A stretch of DNA of 64,000 nucleotides from Anodontia alba (GCA_964016985.1 OZ024828.1:88900399-88964398), one strand, 5' to 3'; shown: positions 41,771 through 53,605, counted from the stretch's first letter. The notes: generated from the sequence alone by a model not told the origin. Translations and numbers: made by a program.

Positions 41771-41855
41771 GATACAAATTGGCACAGTTAAGATGGACAG
41801 GCCATGTTACCAGAATGCCTGATGAACGTTTGCCAAAGAAAATCCTCTATGGCAG
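41771..41855 (+). pseudogene. LINE fragment, 5' of an insertion
   Basis: Reads LRWTGHVTRMPDERLPKKIL then YG, a common C-terminal block of non-LTR reverse transcriptase ORFs. It is cut at 41855 by a 1.6-kb insertion. The same frame resumes at 43495. Confidence 0.85.
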
Positions 41856-43491
41856 AGTTCTCGGAAACGCCGAATCCGGCGTATTTTTACGCCTATTTTT
41901 GCTTTTGTACGCGTAAAATTTCCTTCCGAGGATTCTCATTTACGCTCTATTGCCACCGGACGTCCAAACTGAACTTCAAAGACGTACCGCGGACTTCCGA
42001 AATTTCTTTAGTCCGTCGAAATCGATACCCGAGATGTCCAAAAATTGTCAAAAAGCCCGCCCACTTTTAACGAGTTGTATGATGTTTGCCCCGCCTACTT
42101 ATTGGAAATTCGCTACCTGTGTTGACTGAGCTTTAAGGACGTCCCACTTTCCGCTTGCGGGAGTTTTATTGACATCGGTGCCAAGCGTCGCGGCACCCTT
42201 TTGATGGCTGTGTGATCACTGTGTGTATTTGTCACGCGTGCTGAGCTGATTAATTGATGTTTGTATAATCTCGGACCCTTGATGGGTGATGTTCAGGTAT
42301 AATTAAACTTTCTTCTGCGACACCCGAAAATATTCGATGAAATTTTATGAAGTCATTATTATATTCAGTCTTAAAATCTTAAATTATTATTTTGCTAAGA
42401 ACGTGTATCGTCTGAAAACACCTCAACACTTCCGGGAGTTACCGAGTGAAATTAAATAAATAAATAACAATTATGCACAGAACGCAAATTTAAATCTATT
42501 CGAATTTAGAAGCTTATGTTTGTCATGACAACAAAAGCAATTTTTCAAATGAGAAGAAAACATATTTTTTGTCAAAATTTTCGGAAAACCCGTTTCTAAA
42601 TTCGTAGCCTTGTTCCGGCTGCGCTGTTTACCAGCGCGGAAAAGACGCAAAGTAAGTCTAAATATAGGTGAATTGCGATGGTTTTGCTTGCTATTCTCCG
42701 CGAACGAATGTATTGCTGTTGGTAACTGCCTTTTATTTGTTTGTTGTTGCACGAGTCGGCGCCGTTTTCCCGCAATTTTTGTGAAGTAAGCAACTCGCTC
42801 GCTCGTGTTGATCAGCTTCAATCCGAGCAAATATTTCATTAAATACATTTCTGCAAAATCATTTCAGCATAGTTTGTTTTTTAGAAAACATGTTTTGGGT
42901 GTTTTCTCTCATGTATTTTCTTTTCTTTTTTTCTTTCTCTGAAACGAACGCGAAGTTGGACCAATGTTGATGCTTTCCCTAAGGTCCGACATACAAGTAC
43001 AGGCTTTCCAAAAAACGATGCGATCGAATTTTAATAAGCGATAAGGATATGTTTAAAACACATCTAAGAGAAGTGTATATCATGATGATTCTGTGTGACA
43101 CTGAATTACGAACCTCTGTTCTACTGAAGAAAGGGCAGACCGCCGCAGCAGGGAAAAAAGTGGGACTTCCTAGATTTTCCTGTGGGACTTCCAAATTTGA
43201 GGGGTAGGAAGTCTGGGACTTCCTGAGTCTGGAAGTTAATGGAAGTCCTGTCACTATTTCCTAAGCCCCAAAAGCTTTTGGATCCTTACCAGACACTCAG
43301 TGGTCAAGGTTAACGATGTTGAAAAATGAAGTTGTCCAGACAATGTCCTTAAATATTAAGTTTTCATATTTACCGGTAGCCGAAAACTCCAAGTTTTCTA
43401 GGTCAAACTCCTATTTTTCAATTTTAACTCCAACTTTTCTCAGAGATGGATTCTTAAACTCCTGCTTTCAAAATCCTAGTGAGAACACTGT
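41856..43491. mobile_element. TIR element inserted in the LINE, containing the 1.3-kb repeat copy 2
   Basis: Inverted ends CAGAGTTCTC and GAGAACACTG. TATGG stands directly outside both ends as a 5-bp target duplication. Its body from 41949 to 43252 is the direct repeat of 39066-40349. Restoring one TATGG rejoins the LINE reading frame exactly. Confidence 0.85.
41949..43252. repeat. 1.3-kb direct repeat, copy 2
   Basis: TTGCCACCGGACGTCCAAA through GACTTCCTGAGTCTGGAAGT matches 39068-40349 almost throughout, with short indels (e.g. near 42260 and 42730). Confidence 0.95.
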
Positions 43492-43828
43492 ATGGAGAAC
43501 TTCAAGTAGGAAAACGCTCCCATGGTGGTCAGAAGAAGTGATACAAGGACACCCTCAAAGCCTCCCTTAAAGACTTCAACATACCAACAGAGTCATGGGA
43601 ACAGATTGCACAAGATCGTACAAAGTGACGAGGCCTCATAAAAAGGGGAGCTGATGAATACGAAGCAAAAAGAATCAGCGAAGCTGAGCAGAAACGTGCA
43701 TAGCGGAAAGCCAGAGCTAAGGCATCACCCACAGAGCTTTCTTCTTCAGACCTCTCTTGTTCTATCTGCAACGGGCAGTTTAGAGCTAAGATTGGTCTCA
43801 TCAGCCATCTTAGAACACATAAATAATA
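43492..43828 (+). pseudogene. LINE fragment, 3' of the insertion, with C2H2-like tail
   Basis: Continues the frame with GELQVGKRSHGGQKK, KDTLKASLKDFNIPTESWEQ, and ends in CSICNGQFRAKIGLISHLRT then HK and a stop at 43826. This is the zinc-finger-like C-terminus found in many mollusc LINEs. In-frame stops (after DRTK and KRA) make it dead. Confidence 0.88.
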
Positions 43829-43938
43829 ACACATCACACAGTTGATTAGGATAGGTCATTGTCAGTAATGACAGACCAACAAGAGAGAAGACGTAGTATC
43901 GTAAATTTGTATCGTGCCATGTGCGTATTGTCCCAGCC

Positions 43939-44808
43939 CCAGGGATCAAGCTACAGGGCGACTGGGGCGAAATAGTCGCCCTAGAGGGCTCAAAGTCGCC
44001 CTTGGAAGCCCAGAGGGCGACAACAACTTCACCCTCCATTTTTGCAACTTTAGAAAAAGCTAGTACTTGTGCAAAACAAACTTTTTGTTGGGAGAAATTC
44101 AGTGAAAAATGAGCAAACATGCAAAGGTAAAAATCTGTTGAAAAATGTTGTTAGATGTATCAGAAATGCCACTGAATGAAAGTCAGATGTGATTTAACAA
44201 GTTTTGGAGGAAAACTGTTTGCATATTAAGTGACCAAAAGATCGTTTTCATCAATGTCATTAGTTTTCGTGGGTGTCCGTTTTTTCATAAATGAACCATT
44301 TACGTGCTGAAAATTGGCCAGAAACAGCATTAAAAGTGCAAAAAACTAAGTTTAGAAGTTGGAAGACACTTTAGTTTAACAAATTTATTATTATCATTAT
44401 GTTTATAGCTTACTTACCAAGCCACAGACCTTGACGTTTTGACTGTATCTACTCAAAAGAATTGTCAATTTCCAAAAAGATATGAATGAACTTATGTGTC
44501 CAGATATAAATTAATGTATTTGCCCTACTCATGTCTGTGTTACTTTGCATCATTTAATTGGTTTAGAAGTAAGAATGAACAGGTCTACAGTAAAATTTGT
44601 TTCCTTCTTTGTTAATTCCCAAGACAATCTGGTAAAAATTCCCAAGACAATGCAGTAAAGTGAGTAGAGAGTCCTAAATTGTCGAGCTTTCAGTAAGGTG
44701 ATAGGTGAACCGAGTCTTGACTTCTCCCTCATCCTATAAAACTTCTCCCTGTTTTGTCTGGAGGGAGAAGTCACTTCTCCCTAAATTTCTGAGCCAGCTT
44801 GATCCCTG
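43939..44808. mobile_element. TIR element of about 0.87 kb
   Basis: Inverted ends CAGGGATCAAGCT and AGCTTGATCCCTG, with AGCCC on both outer sides (5-bp target duplication). The ends are GC-rich with internal repeats of GGGCGAC and CTTCTCCCT. The rest is AT-rich without ORF. Same CAGGG-type ends as the 1.3-kb element. Confidence 0.8.
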
Positions 44809-44814
44809 AGCCCT

Positions 44815-45830
44815 ACAAATAAACTACAGTATATATTCAGCTTGCAATGAACTGAAGTTTTTAAAATAGACTAAAAATCTCACAAATACATAAACAACAA
44901 TGGGTTTATATGATGCATGAGTATTCTAACTTATTCAGCTTTTGACTGATTTCACCTAGTGGGTTCAGACAAATTAACTTGAAGCCAGACAGTACAACTT
45001 CTAGAAAGAGCTATTCCTTCAAATTGTGACTGAAACATTTGTATAAATGTTAATTTATTTACATTATTGAATTATGCCAAAATCGGAGTCACAAGTGTAA
45101 TCTCTAAGTACAAGTATGTTGGCAGGAAATAAGCATATCATGCCACCACTCCATCTCCTAAAGCAGCCAATAGTCACATTACAGCTAATATACGATACAT
45201 CCATTATCCTAGATCTGTTTCAAATTAAGTATTTTCAGAGGTTTATAAAAGGATTAGTTGAATTATAAGCCTTTGGTAGTTTACATTTTTATATAAGAAA
45301 AATCGCCGATGCAAGCCTTCCGAAATTAGGTACATTATACAAAAACAAACTATGTTTCCAACTAAATTGAGCTTAACATCATCTTTTTTCATTGATAAAT
45401 GGAGTAGCATGTAGAATGTTAGTCAAGTAAACTAATTACAATCAAAATCACAAGATTATGACGAATGTGGCATCATATGAACGTATTCATTCGTCTCTAG
45501 TTCTGCAATAATTTTCTGAGCATCCATGCTGTTTCCGGTGGAAGTTTGCTACAACGCAACACATCATTGCACCGCAACGCACTAAAAATGAAAAAATTGC
45601 GACCGCGCCCAGTGACCTTAAGATACATTAAGCAATATAGGCCTGGTACCCCGCAACACACCACTATTCAGCAATTAAAAAGCTGCGTAACAAATGCAAT
45701 ATTTATAAAAACAAGGACGTAAATAATACAGTAAGTAATTTTTATACGTCTTTGATAAAAATATATTGATCAACGTTTCAATTACTAATCATGCAGGGTG
45801 TAAATCTGGGTAAATTGTGTTCGGAGCATA
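44815..45830. other. Intergenic, nothing recognised
   Basis: No coding, RNA gene or transposon ends seen. Confidence 0.55.
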
Positions 45831-46440
45831 TCTTCTTCTTCCAGACATGCACTTTACGTTAACAGAAATTGTCTCAAGGCAGTAGAAAATAATCACCGTA
45901 AACGGCAAAAGTTTAAATATTGCGGCACAGAGGAAAACTATGAAAATTACAAGATGGCAAGAAATGTAGTGACATCAGAGCTTAGAAAAGCTGAATATAT
46001 GATTGAATGAGAAGGACCTGTCAGAGAAAATAAAAAGTGATAATAGCTGTTCTAGAACTACGTAAGATCAAAAACAAGAATTAAAACTGCAGTATCAAGG
46101 CTAGAAAATGCAAATAATGAATTTCAAATAGCAACCAGAAACTGCGAACATTTTGAATAAATGTTTCGCTAGCGTGTTTGAGGTGGAGAGTGATAGACCC
46201 TTACCGCACTTTCAGCAGCGCCCATATGAAAATGAACTTAGCAATATAGGCCTAAATATATACAAAATGCAACTAAATCACTATGACCAGATAATATTCA
46301 CCCAAACTATTATAAAGGAAACAAAGTCAGTAATCCAAAAGTCCATATTCAGAAATCTGTTAATGAAGGAAAACAGTTTGGAAATTAGCTAATGTCACAC
46401 CAACATTAAAAAAAAAAAACCCATCAGAAGAGATGGCAGA
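45830..46440 (+). pseudogene. LINE, region between endonuclease and reverse transcriptase
   Basis: Broken frames read YKMARNVVTSELRKAEYMI and LNKCFASVFEVESDRPLP, then WKLANVTPTLKKKK. These match the linker that precedes the reverse transcriptase of CR1/jockey-like LINEs. It continues after the tandem-repeat block at 48150. Confidence 0.8.
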
Positions 46441-46559
46441 TCCCCCGACCGCACCGCAAATGGCCATCCTTTTTTCAATATAGGGCATCAGAGCTGTAAT
46501 TTTATCAAGGGGTACACTTGTTTAACCCTGCAGTGGGCGATAACTCCACAACTGTGAAT

Positions 46560-46995
46560 CAGACATAGAACTCTAAAACCATAAGTTGTGGAAACTGGAT
46601 TTTGTGGTTTTCAACAAAGAAACTGAAAATAATGAGAAAAATAAGGCCCGTTGCCTGCAATGATTATAACTCTCAAACCGTAAGTCATGGAAACTGGATT
46701 TTTTGTTTGCTAGGAAGTGATTTTCAACAAAGAATCCGAAAATAATGAGAAAAATAAGGCCTGTTGCCTGCAAAGATTATAACTATCAAACTGTAAGTCG
46801 TAGAAACTGGATTTTGTGTTCGCTAGTAAGTGATTTTCAACAAAGAATCCAAAAAATAATGCGAAATATAAGGCCTTTTGCCTGCAAGGCCTGTAACTCT
46901 TCAACCGTTAGTCTAAGAAACTCAATTTTGTGTTCGCTAGTGTGATTTTCAACAAAGAATCCAAAAATAATGAGAAAAAATAAAGCCTGCTGCAT
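46560..46995. repeat. About 115-bp tandem repeat, 4 units
   Basis: GAAACTGGATTTTGTG...TTTTCAACAAAGAATCC...AATAATGAGAAAAATAAGGC...TTGCCTGC recurs near 46590, 46688, 46803 and 46918. Confidence 0.9.
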
Positions 46996-47019
46996 GCGTT
47001 GCTGATAAATCTGCACCCG

Positions 47020-48110
47020 CAGTATAAGTAAGGGAGATAACTCCAACACTCCGTAGGTCAGAGTTGTCCTTACATATTGTGACACACCTAGTTTATGTTC
47101 TTAGCATTTCTACTAACTACCATTAAAATGTCTCCACTGGTTAAAGAGTTATGACCTGTACAAGATTTTACCACCAGGGGAGAATAATTGAAAATACATG
47201 GAGTAACGAGTAACCCATAGTTACAATTTTTAAATGCAACTCTCCTTCTTAATGTTCTAAGCATCCCTATTAATTATCACCAAAAAATCTCAGCTGGTAG
47301 AGAAGTTATGACCATCAGCAAATTTAACAACTATGGGAGATAACTAAAAGATGGAGTCAGGCTTGTCTTTTGTGTACATGACATGCCTACTCAGTGTCCT
47401 CTACAACTTGATGAAGTATCATAAAACTATCTCAAAGGGTTTAAGAGTTATGGCCTGCACAAGATTTAACAACTATGGAAGATAACTCCAGAACTGAGTC
47501 AGTTAGAATTGTTGTTCTTATATGTGACACACCTATTCAATGTCCTCTACAACTTTATTAAGTATCATGATAATATCTCAAAGGGTTATTGAGTTATGGC
47601 CTGCACAATATTTCATAACTATGGGACATAACTCCAGAACGCAGCCAGTTAGAGTTGTCATTCTTGTACGCGACACCCCTACTCAATGTTCTCTACCTAA
47701 TGGTGAAGTATCATGAAAATACCTTAAAGGATTTTAGAGTTACGGGCCGCACAAGATTTAACAACTATGGGAGGTAACTCCAAAACGGAGTCAGCTAGAG
47801 TTGTCTTTCTTGTACGCGACATGCCTACTCAATGTCCTCTACATATTTGTGAAGTATCATGAAAATATCTTAAAGGGTTTCAGAGTTATGGTCCGCATAA
47901 AATTTTATAATTTTGGGAGACTATGGGAGATAACTCTAGAACCAAGTCGATTAGAGTTGTCATTCTTGCACTGTTGCACTGTCACACTCCTACCCAATAC
48001 CCTCTACAACCTGACAAAGTTTCATGAAAATAGCTCAAAGGGTATAGGAGTTATGGGCCGCACAAGGGTTTCGTCGACAGACGGACAGACGGACGCCAGG
48101 GCGATCGCTA
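47020..48110. repeat. About 160-bp satellite array, 7 units
   Basis: ACTATGGGAGATAACTCCA, GAGTTGTCATTCTTGTA, ACTCAATGTCCTCTACAAC and AGTATCATGAAAATATCTCA recur. Related to the 33-kb array. It runs out in GACAGACGGACAGACGGAC. Confidence 0.92.
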
Positions 48111-48149
48111 TATCCCCCGAACCTTTCGGTCGGGGGATAAAAAGGGAAC

Positions 48150-49020
48150 AAAAATAAGGAAGAAAATTGCCGAACAATTAGCCTAACCTCAGTCCCTGGA
48201 AAAATACCAGAAAGATGTATTAGAGATGCAATAGTTGATCATATGACATCAAATAACTTGTTTTCAACATCTCTACACGATTTTATAGCAGGAAGATCAT
48301 GCCGTGTGACACAAATGTTAGAAATCATGGTTTACATAACAGAAGCAGTCGACAATGGAGACGGCGTTGATATCATTTACCTTGGTTTTTGCGAGGCGTT
48401 CGACCAAATACCATATGAGAAACCTTTGCACAAGTTATACAACTATGGAATTACAGGGCATAGTGCCGCCCTATACTACTGGGCATGTTTTCAACTGGGT
48501 GAAAGATTTTCTGACTGACAGAAAACAACGAGTAATTATAAATGGGTCAAAATCAGAATGGGTAAACCAGGAATACCCCAGGGCAGTGTCCTCCGACCAA
48601 CTTTGTTCCTGGTGTTTATCAGTGACATTTCGGATGCAATTACTGTTTGTATGAACCTCTTTCCAGACGATGGAAAAATATTCAGCAAAGTCAAAACACA
48701 GGAGAATAGGTTGGCTGTCCAAGGCGATGTGAATCAAGCTGAATACTGCAGGTTTATATATGGGATACGTTTGACAAAAAAAATGTCACCATATGCATGT
48801 AGGCAAGTATACACCTGTAGGGAACTACACAATGACAGAAAACGAAATACCAGTAGAAATCGAAAAAGTTGAATATGAAAAGGACCTCGGTATCATTGTT
48901 GACCAAAAACTCAAAATCAGAGATGTGCAATTTGCCATTTCAACTACAATGATAATCCCAGTCCTGTTTAATGTCAATCCTTTTACATGTATGTCATTTA
49001 TTTGACTGAAGATAATAAAG
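48150..49020 (+). pseudogene. LINE reverse transcriptase (CR1/jockey-like), broken
   Basis: Pieces in three frames: NCRTISLTSVPGKI, AGRSCRVTQMLEIM, DIIYLGFCEAFDQIPYEKPL (motif A; the catalytic Asp of YLDF is Gly here), WVKDFLTDRKQRVIINGSKS, GIPQGSVLRPTLFLVFISDI, NLFPDDGKIFSKV (motif C, DD kept), EKDLGIIVDQKLKI. At least two frameshifts plus the motif A change rule out activity. Confidence 0.92.
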
Positions 49021-49072
49021 TTTTATCTGTCTGTCTGACAAATAATGCTAATGAGTTGAAGTGTTCGAATAC

Positions 49073-49160
49073 ATACCCAGCTAGCATTCTTTATAAAGCT
49101 ATAGCTACCCTGACGGGTCGATAACGGCACGCTATAGATTTATAAAGAATGCTTGCATAC
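49073..49160. mobile_element. Palindromic MITE, family M10, followed by CATA repeats
   Basis: CTAGCATTCTTTATAAAGCT ... GCTATAGATTTATAAAGAAT, with TACCCTGACGGGTCGATAAC inside. (CATA)n at 49155-49178. A longer copy is at 52752. Confidence 0.82.
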
Positions 49161-49341
49161 ATACATACATACATACATCAGGGTCTGCACTGTTTGCCAG
49201 TCTGTTATTAATTTTGACTGATACCCCTATTTGCAACAATGGATGTATGCAAATTCAGGAATGGAAGAGTCCACTGTGATTTAAGATATTTAGAGGTGAA
49301 AGAGTTAATTGACTTTAATAATCAACTGGGATGGGGATCTT

Positions 49342-49343
<2 letters not shown>

Positions 49344-49387
<44 letters not shown>
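49344..49387. repeat. (GA)n microsatellite
   Basis: 22 GA units. Confidence 0.95.
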
Positions 49388-49390
<3 letters not shown>

Positions 49391-49514
49391 CATATGCAGG
49401 CAAAAAATTTCGCGCTCGAAGCAACAGTTCTTTTAGTCCTAGGGTTCATCCTGCTTAAAACGACCCACTGTCGTATCCAAATCGACCATGTACAGCAAGG
49501 GTAGAAGAAACTGT

Positions 49515-49652
49515 TATCGGCGCTGCGTTCAGAAGTGCGTTACTCGCGAGTGTTTTGCCCTGGACCCCTGCTCCTGTTGGTGCTCATCATCAAGTACAGG
49601 GATCCAGGGCGAAATATTCGCTGTCACTGCAATACTGAACGCAGCCCAGCTA
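49515..49652. mobile_element. MITE, family M11
   Basis: GCTGCGTTCAGAAGTGCGTT mirrored by ACTGAACGCAGC. Inner arms ACTCGCGAGTGTTTTGCCCT. Copy at 50247. Confidence 0.82.
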
Positions 49653-49769
49653 TACTTGTGGCTTGTGTTTCTGTGTCCTTTTATCCTGTGCTCACACAGG
49701 CACACAGACACATTAAATAAGCTCGACGTGTCGTCCCCGTAATCATTTAATTGCATACAAAAGAACATT

Positions 49770-49882
49770 CTACTTAAATCTATACCGGACAGTTATCGGA
49801 CCGACGGGAATCCGGTATCGGACCGACGGGAATCCGGTCGGTCCGATAACGGTCCAATATAGAATGCTAGCTTGGTTGAGAC
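49770..49882. mobile_element. Palindromic MITE related to M10
   Basis: ATACCGGACAGTTATCGGAC mirrored by GGTCCGATAACGGTCC. GACCGACGGGAATCCGGT is present twice in tandem. Confidence 0.78.
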
Positions 49883-50096
49883 TTCATAACTCAGAATCGT
49901 GGATAGCCCAGGCATTTTATAATAAAGGCCATATCATTTGAATATATACAATCTGAGCATTGGTGAAAATAGGGTTTCATCCTCGAGTTATTTCTCTTTG
50001 CCTGTTATTTTCAACTCGGCCAAATAAAAACGTAAAGGATATGTATCCGCTATTCCCTTTATCTATAGCTAAAACTATTAACACGACTCCGTCCCG

Positions 50097-50121
50097 TCTA
50101 GAGAGAGAGAGAGAGAGAGAG
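50097..50121. repeat. (GA)n microsatellite
   Basis: Short GA run. Confidence 0.9.
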
Positions 50122-50246
50122 TCTTGGCGAGGCTAGGACATCCTTAACTCCTCCAAGGATGAGCAGTCCATCATCGAGTCTAACAACATAACGATGCGCT
50201 ATTGGTATCGAGGTGTCCAATTTAACTGTAGAGCATGCAACTGACG

Positions 50247-50397
50247 CAACCAGGGCTGCGTTCAGATGTGCAAGTTACTCGCGAGTGTTTTGCCCTGGAC
50301 CCCAGCTCCTATTGGCCCTCATCATTAGGTACAGGGATACAGGGCAAAACATTCGCTATCACTTTGCACTAGTGAACGCAGCCCTGGACTTCTGTCA
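50247..50397. mobile_element. MITE, family M11, copy 2
   Basis: CAGGGCTGCGTTCAGATGTG mirrored by GTGAACGCAGCCCTG, with the same GTTTTGCCCTGGACCCC arm as copy 1. Confidence 0.87.
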
Positions 50398-50399
50398 GT

Positions 50400-50920
50400 G
50401 CAACAGTTTGCAAATACATGTATTGCCTCTCTTCTTTGTCAAGAGTATTAAACTTCCTTTTTGTAGGAATAGTCAAGCGTGGGCTGGTCCACAGCATTGT
50501 ATGTCTAGAATAGAATAGAATAGGACAGAAAATGAACAAAATAGATCATTAAGTGATAAGCCCCATATCAGCATCTTTGTGAAGCAAGCACCAAAGTGAC
50601 TTTTTCTCAGTTTTAAAAATGGTTGGTTAAGGACAACATCGATATCTCTGATAGATTTTTCTTCATCAAATAATATTTTAATAGCACAGTAGGATATGAT
50701 CACTATATTTGTACAAGTGTTAAATATTTCTTCAAACACACAGTAGGTGGTAAAGCTGAAAATGTGATGATTTGTTTCTTGCACCCGTTTTCCAAATTTC
50801 TATATCATCTATAATAAACATTTCGACATGTGGGAAAGATAGACACCCATGTTTCATTTCTTGATGTGAGGTAATAACAACAAGTTCGGTACAATGATAT
50901 GAACCGAAACGTCATAAAAC
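50400..50920. other. Intergenic, nothing recognised
   Basis: AT-rich, with TAGAA repeats at 50508-50525. Confidence 0.5.
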
Positions 50921-50929
50921 GTGCCTTTG

Positions 50930-51115
50930 GACACGTGCGCCCAGCCAAGATTCAGATCACTGCGCATTCGCGCAGTCTGATCAGAATCTTCGCTGGGCGC
51001 ATTTTGAATAGCCAAAACGCAAAATTTCTTTATGCGAACATCGAAAACACTGATAAGACTGTGCGAATGCGCAGGCTGATTTGAATCTTAATTGGGCACA
51101 GCTGTCAAGTGGGAC
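50930..51115. mobile_element. MITE, family M9 (two adjoining copies)
   Basis: GCGCCCAGCCAAGATTCAGA / TCAGAATCTTCGCTGGGCGC hairpin at 50937-51001, then TGCGCAGGCTGATTTGAATC. Relatives at 52515, 59285, 60340 and 63785. Confidence 0.75.
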
Positions 51116-51288
51116 ATTTTCTCAGGTTGTGGCTCATATACTTATGAAACCCACAATATCTGCCGTACCAATTAACCAAGCGAAGTTTGTAGCAGACTAC
51201 ATTTTATTTTTTTAAAAAATAAGTCGACATTTTATATGGATGATCTGCTTGGCGGACGTTCACATGAAATGTCAACTTATTTGTTTTT

Positions 51289-51292
<4 letters not shown>

Positions 51293-51342
<50 letters not shown>
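51293..51342. repeat. (CA)n microsatellite
   Basis: About 25 CA units. Confidence 0.95.
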
Positions 51343-51343
<1 letters not shown>

Positions 51344-51592
51344 CAAGAAGATAAAATGTCGTCTGCTGTAGTTTTGATTGGCGCTTTAGTTGTTGAAGGA
51401 CCGCAGTCTGAACAGGGACTTCGTTGCCCATTGGATAATGCAAAGTAGCGAATGCCCTATATGAGCTTGCAGATGCATAATGCCAATAATGTACATATTA
51501 TATTTACTGGATATTAATTTATTGAAGACCATGTGTTAGATAGGTTAATACTTAATATGTAATTATCAGAAAATACATCATCATTATCAAAT

Positions 51593-51595
<3 letters not shown>

Positions 51596-51646
<51 letters not shown>
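51596..51646. repeat. (CT)n microsatellite
   Basis: About 25 CT units. Confidence 0.95.
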
Positions 51647-51649
<3 letters not shown>

Positions 51650-51867
51650 TCAGAAGTAAGAGAGATTATCAACGTTACATGACATCTGGAAACATATATT
51701 TGACACCCTCGTGCGTGCATTTGATAGAAATAAATCCAAATAAATCCAACTGAATAAATATTGAAAACCGAAAGGAAATTACTTGTGGTTGAAAGGCCAC
51801 TTTAAATTCTTTCAGTATTTGATGATATACTTAGTCGGGGTTTGAAGTGATGCGGCAGACCTGTAGA

Positions 51868-52072
51868 AATAAGCACTTTACATGCTGGGTGAAAATTTCA
51901 GCAGACGACATGATGAAATATTTTTTCTTATTTTTCCAAGAATATAGGATTTGGCACTTTATGCAAATTGTCTCCTCAGGAGAATGTTTGATCCTATTAT
52001 TTAGGAAAAAAATAAGAAAAAAAATATCATCAATCTGCCGTCTGCTGAATTTCCCCATAGCACTGTAAGTGT
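51868..52072. mobile_element. MITE family M4
   Basis: TTTCAGCAGACGACATGATG mirrored by CATCAATCTGCCGTCTGCTG. Inner palindrome around CTCCTCAGGAGAATG. Confidence 0.82.
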
Positions 52073-52149
52073 TAGTCATAACATTATATTTTTGTTAGTT
52101 TTTCCCACATTTTCATGTACATGTATTATGCAACAATTAAAAGTTAAGG

Positions 52150-52340
52150 GAACGGGAACACTTTCAAGGGAGGCAATTCTGCTTAAATCGTTTTGCCTCC
52201 CTTCTGAAAATTGGCCTATTCTAGGAGGAAATAATTCGCTTCCATTTGGAGCAAATTCTTTCCTTTTAGGGTAGAACCCTTTGAGAAGAGCCTTGGTGTG
52301 CTTGAGGGCAAAAAGGAATTCAAAACAAAATGTCGCCCTT
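52150..52340. mobile_element. MITE family M5, decayed
   Basis: CCTCCCTTCTGAAAATTGGC and GGAGCAAATTCTTTCCTTTT match the copy at 5718. Confidence 0.75.
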
Positions 52341-52751
52341 GCAAAAATGGCAGAAAATCTATCATGAGTAGTTCCTTTCTTTATTTTAAATTGCTTGATG
52401 ACACATCTCTTACAAAACTGGAGTACAATCATTAATACAATAAATTTTCCAAACATATTAAAACATAAACCTAATTTTAATGAGAAAAAAAAAGGCTCTT
52501 CGAGATATATGCGAGCAGCGAATGTGTGATCATTCCATGCAGAAGTGCAGGCTGATCAGGGTTTCGCTTTCTGATTTGCATTAAAGACTTTTTGTCATGA
52601 CACGGAACGTGTAATGTATAATAAGCATAGTTTATTTTTTTAGTGCATAAAATTCTGCCAAATTACAAACAAAAATGTAAAAATACATGCATACCTTCAT
52701 GTCCTTGCAAGATAAATATTTTTCAGTGAATCAGACAAAGGCTTTGAGAAG

Positions 52752-52862
52752 AGTATCCGGCTAGAATTCTTTATAAATCTATAGCTGGCCGTTATCGGCC
52801 CGTCAGCTACCCTGACGGGCCGATAACGGCCCGCTATAGATTTATAAAGAATGCTTACTGGG
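52752..52862. mobile_element. Palindromic MITE M10, full copy
   Basis: GCTAGAATTCTTTATAAATC mirrored by GATTTATAAAGAATGCTTAC. The centre GGCCGTTATCGGCCCGTCAG pairs with CTGACGGGCCGATAACGGCC. Confidence 0.9.
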
Positions 52863-52881
52863 TAGGGACAAAAGGCTGAAC

Positions 52882-53393
52882 TTAACCCTCTAGTGCCCAA
52901 CCATAGAAAGCATTGTCCAAAAACTTCCATATTGCCCACAGTGACTTATTTTGGGAAGTATATTACACAAAACTACACTTGAAATTTTTAGGAGGTCAAA
53001 GGTCACGGAGATACGTATGTATCATATATGATACATTGGGCATTAAGTATTCCCAAGCAAGGGTGAATAACTCCAGAATAAAAAAAAATCTTTTAAGATT
53101 TATTTGTGCCTTCAATATTTGCATTTATTAAAAAGATTCTTTTGGAAAATACATATCAAGTTTTTCTCTAAAGTCTGGTTGGCAGGGCAATTTTTCATTT
53201 TGAGCAAGAATTTTGCCCAGTGTATCATATATGATACATCCAACTTTTTTCGCTTTAATGACTCAAAAAAAACATATTAGAAGTTAAACCATAGAATAAT
53301 CAGCTGTATTTTCTTATGACCTCACATCTTGACATACTTTATAGCATTAAATGTTATGTATCATATATGATACGCGGGGTACTAGAGGGTTAA
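52882..53393. mobile_element. TTAA-flanked element (piggyBac-like) with a repeated palindrome
   Basis: TTAACCCTCTAGTGCCC and GGGGTACTAGAGGGTTAA form the ends, with TTAA on both sides. Inside, TGTATCATATATGATACA (an 18-bp perfect palindrome) stands at about 53016 and 53221, and a slightly altered copy at about 53358. No ORF. Confidence 0.85.
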
Positions 53394-53600
53394 AATCGAA
53401 GTTACACATGGGGAGAATTCTGCCAAAATCCAGCTTGCACACCCTCGTTCATGCCAAAATAGCCTGCAAATTTTCCAATGAATAATACGGAAGATGCGAA
53501 CCGAAAACAATATACATGTACTTGAATGTCGTATAGAAGCACGCGCAATGAAATATAGTACAATAATAAATGTTCTGTGATTTTCCTTTTTCTTTATTTT

Positions 53601-53605
<5 letters not shown>

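Larger units (their letters stand above)
46440..48140. mobile_element. Tandem-repeat element splitting the LINE
   Basis: The block starts GATCCCCCGACCGCACCG and ends ATATCCCCCGAACCTTTCGG then TCGGGGGATAAAAA, a hairpin I know as a frequent end of mollusc repeats. Inside are two arrays listed separately. The LINE reads WKLANVTP before it and RTISLTSVPGKI after it. Confidence 0.75.

Noticed and set aside
51204..51448. ORFs with poly-(CV) or poly-(TH)
   Set aside because: Translation of the (CA)n repeat.
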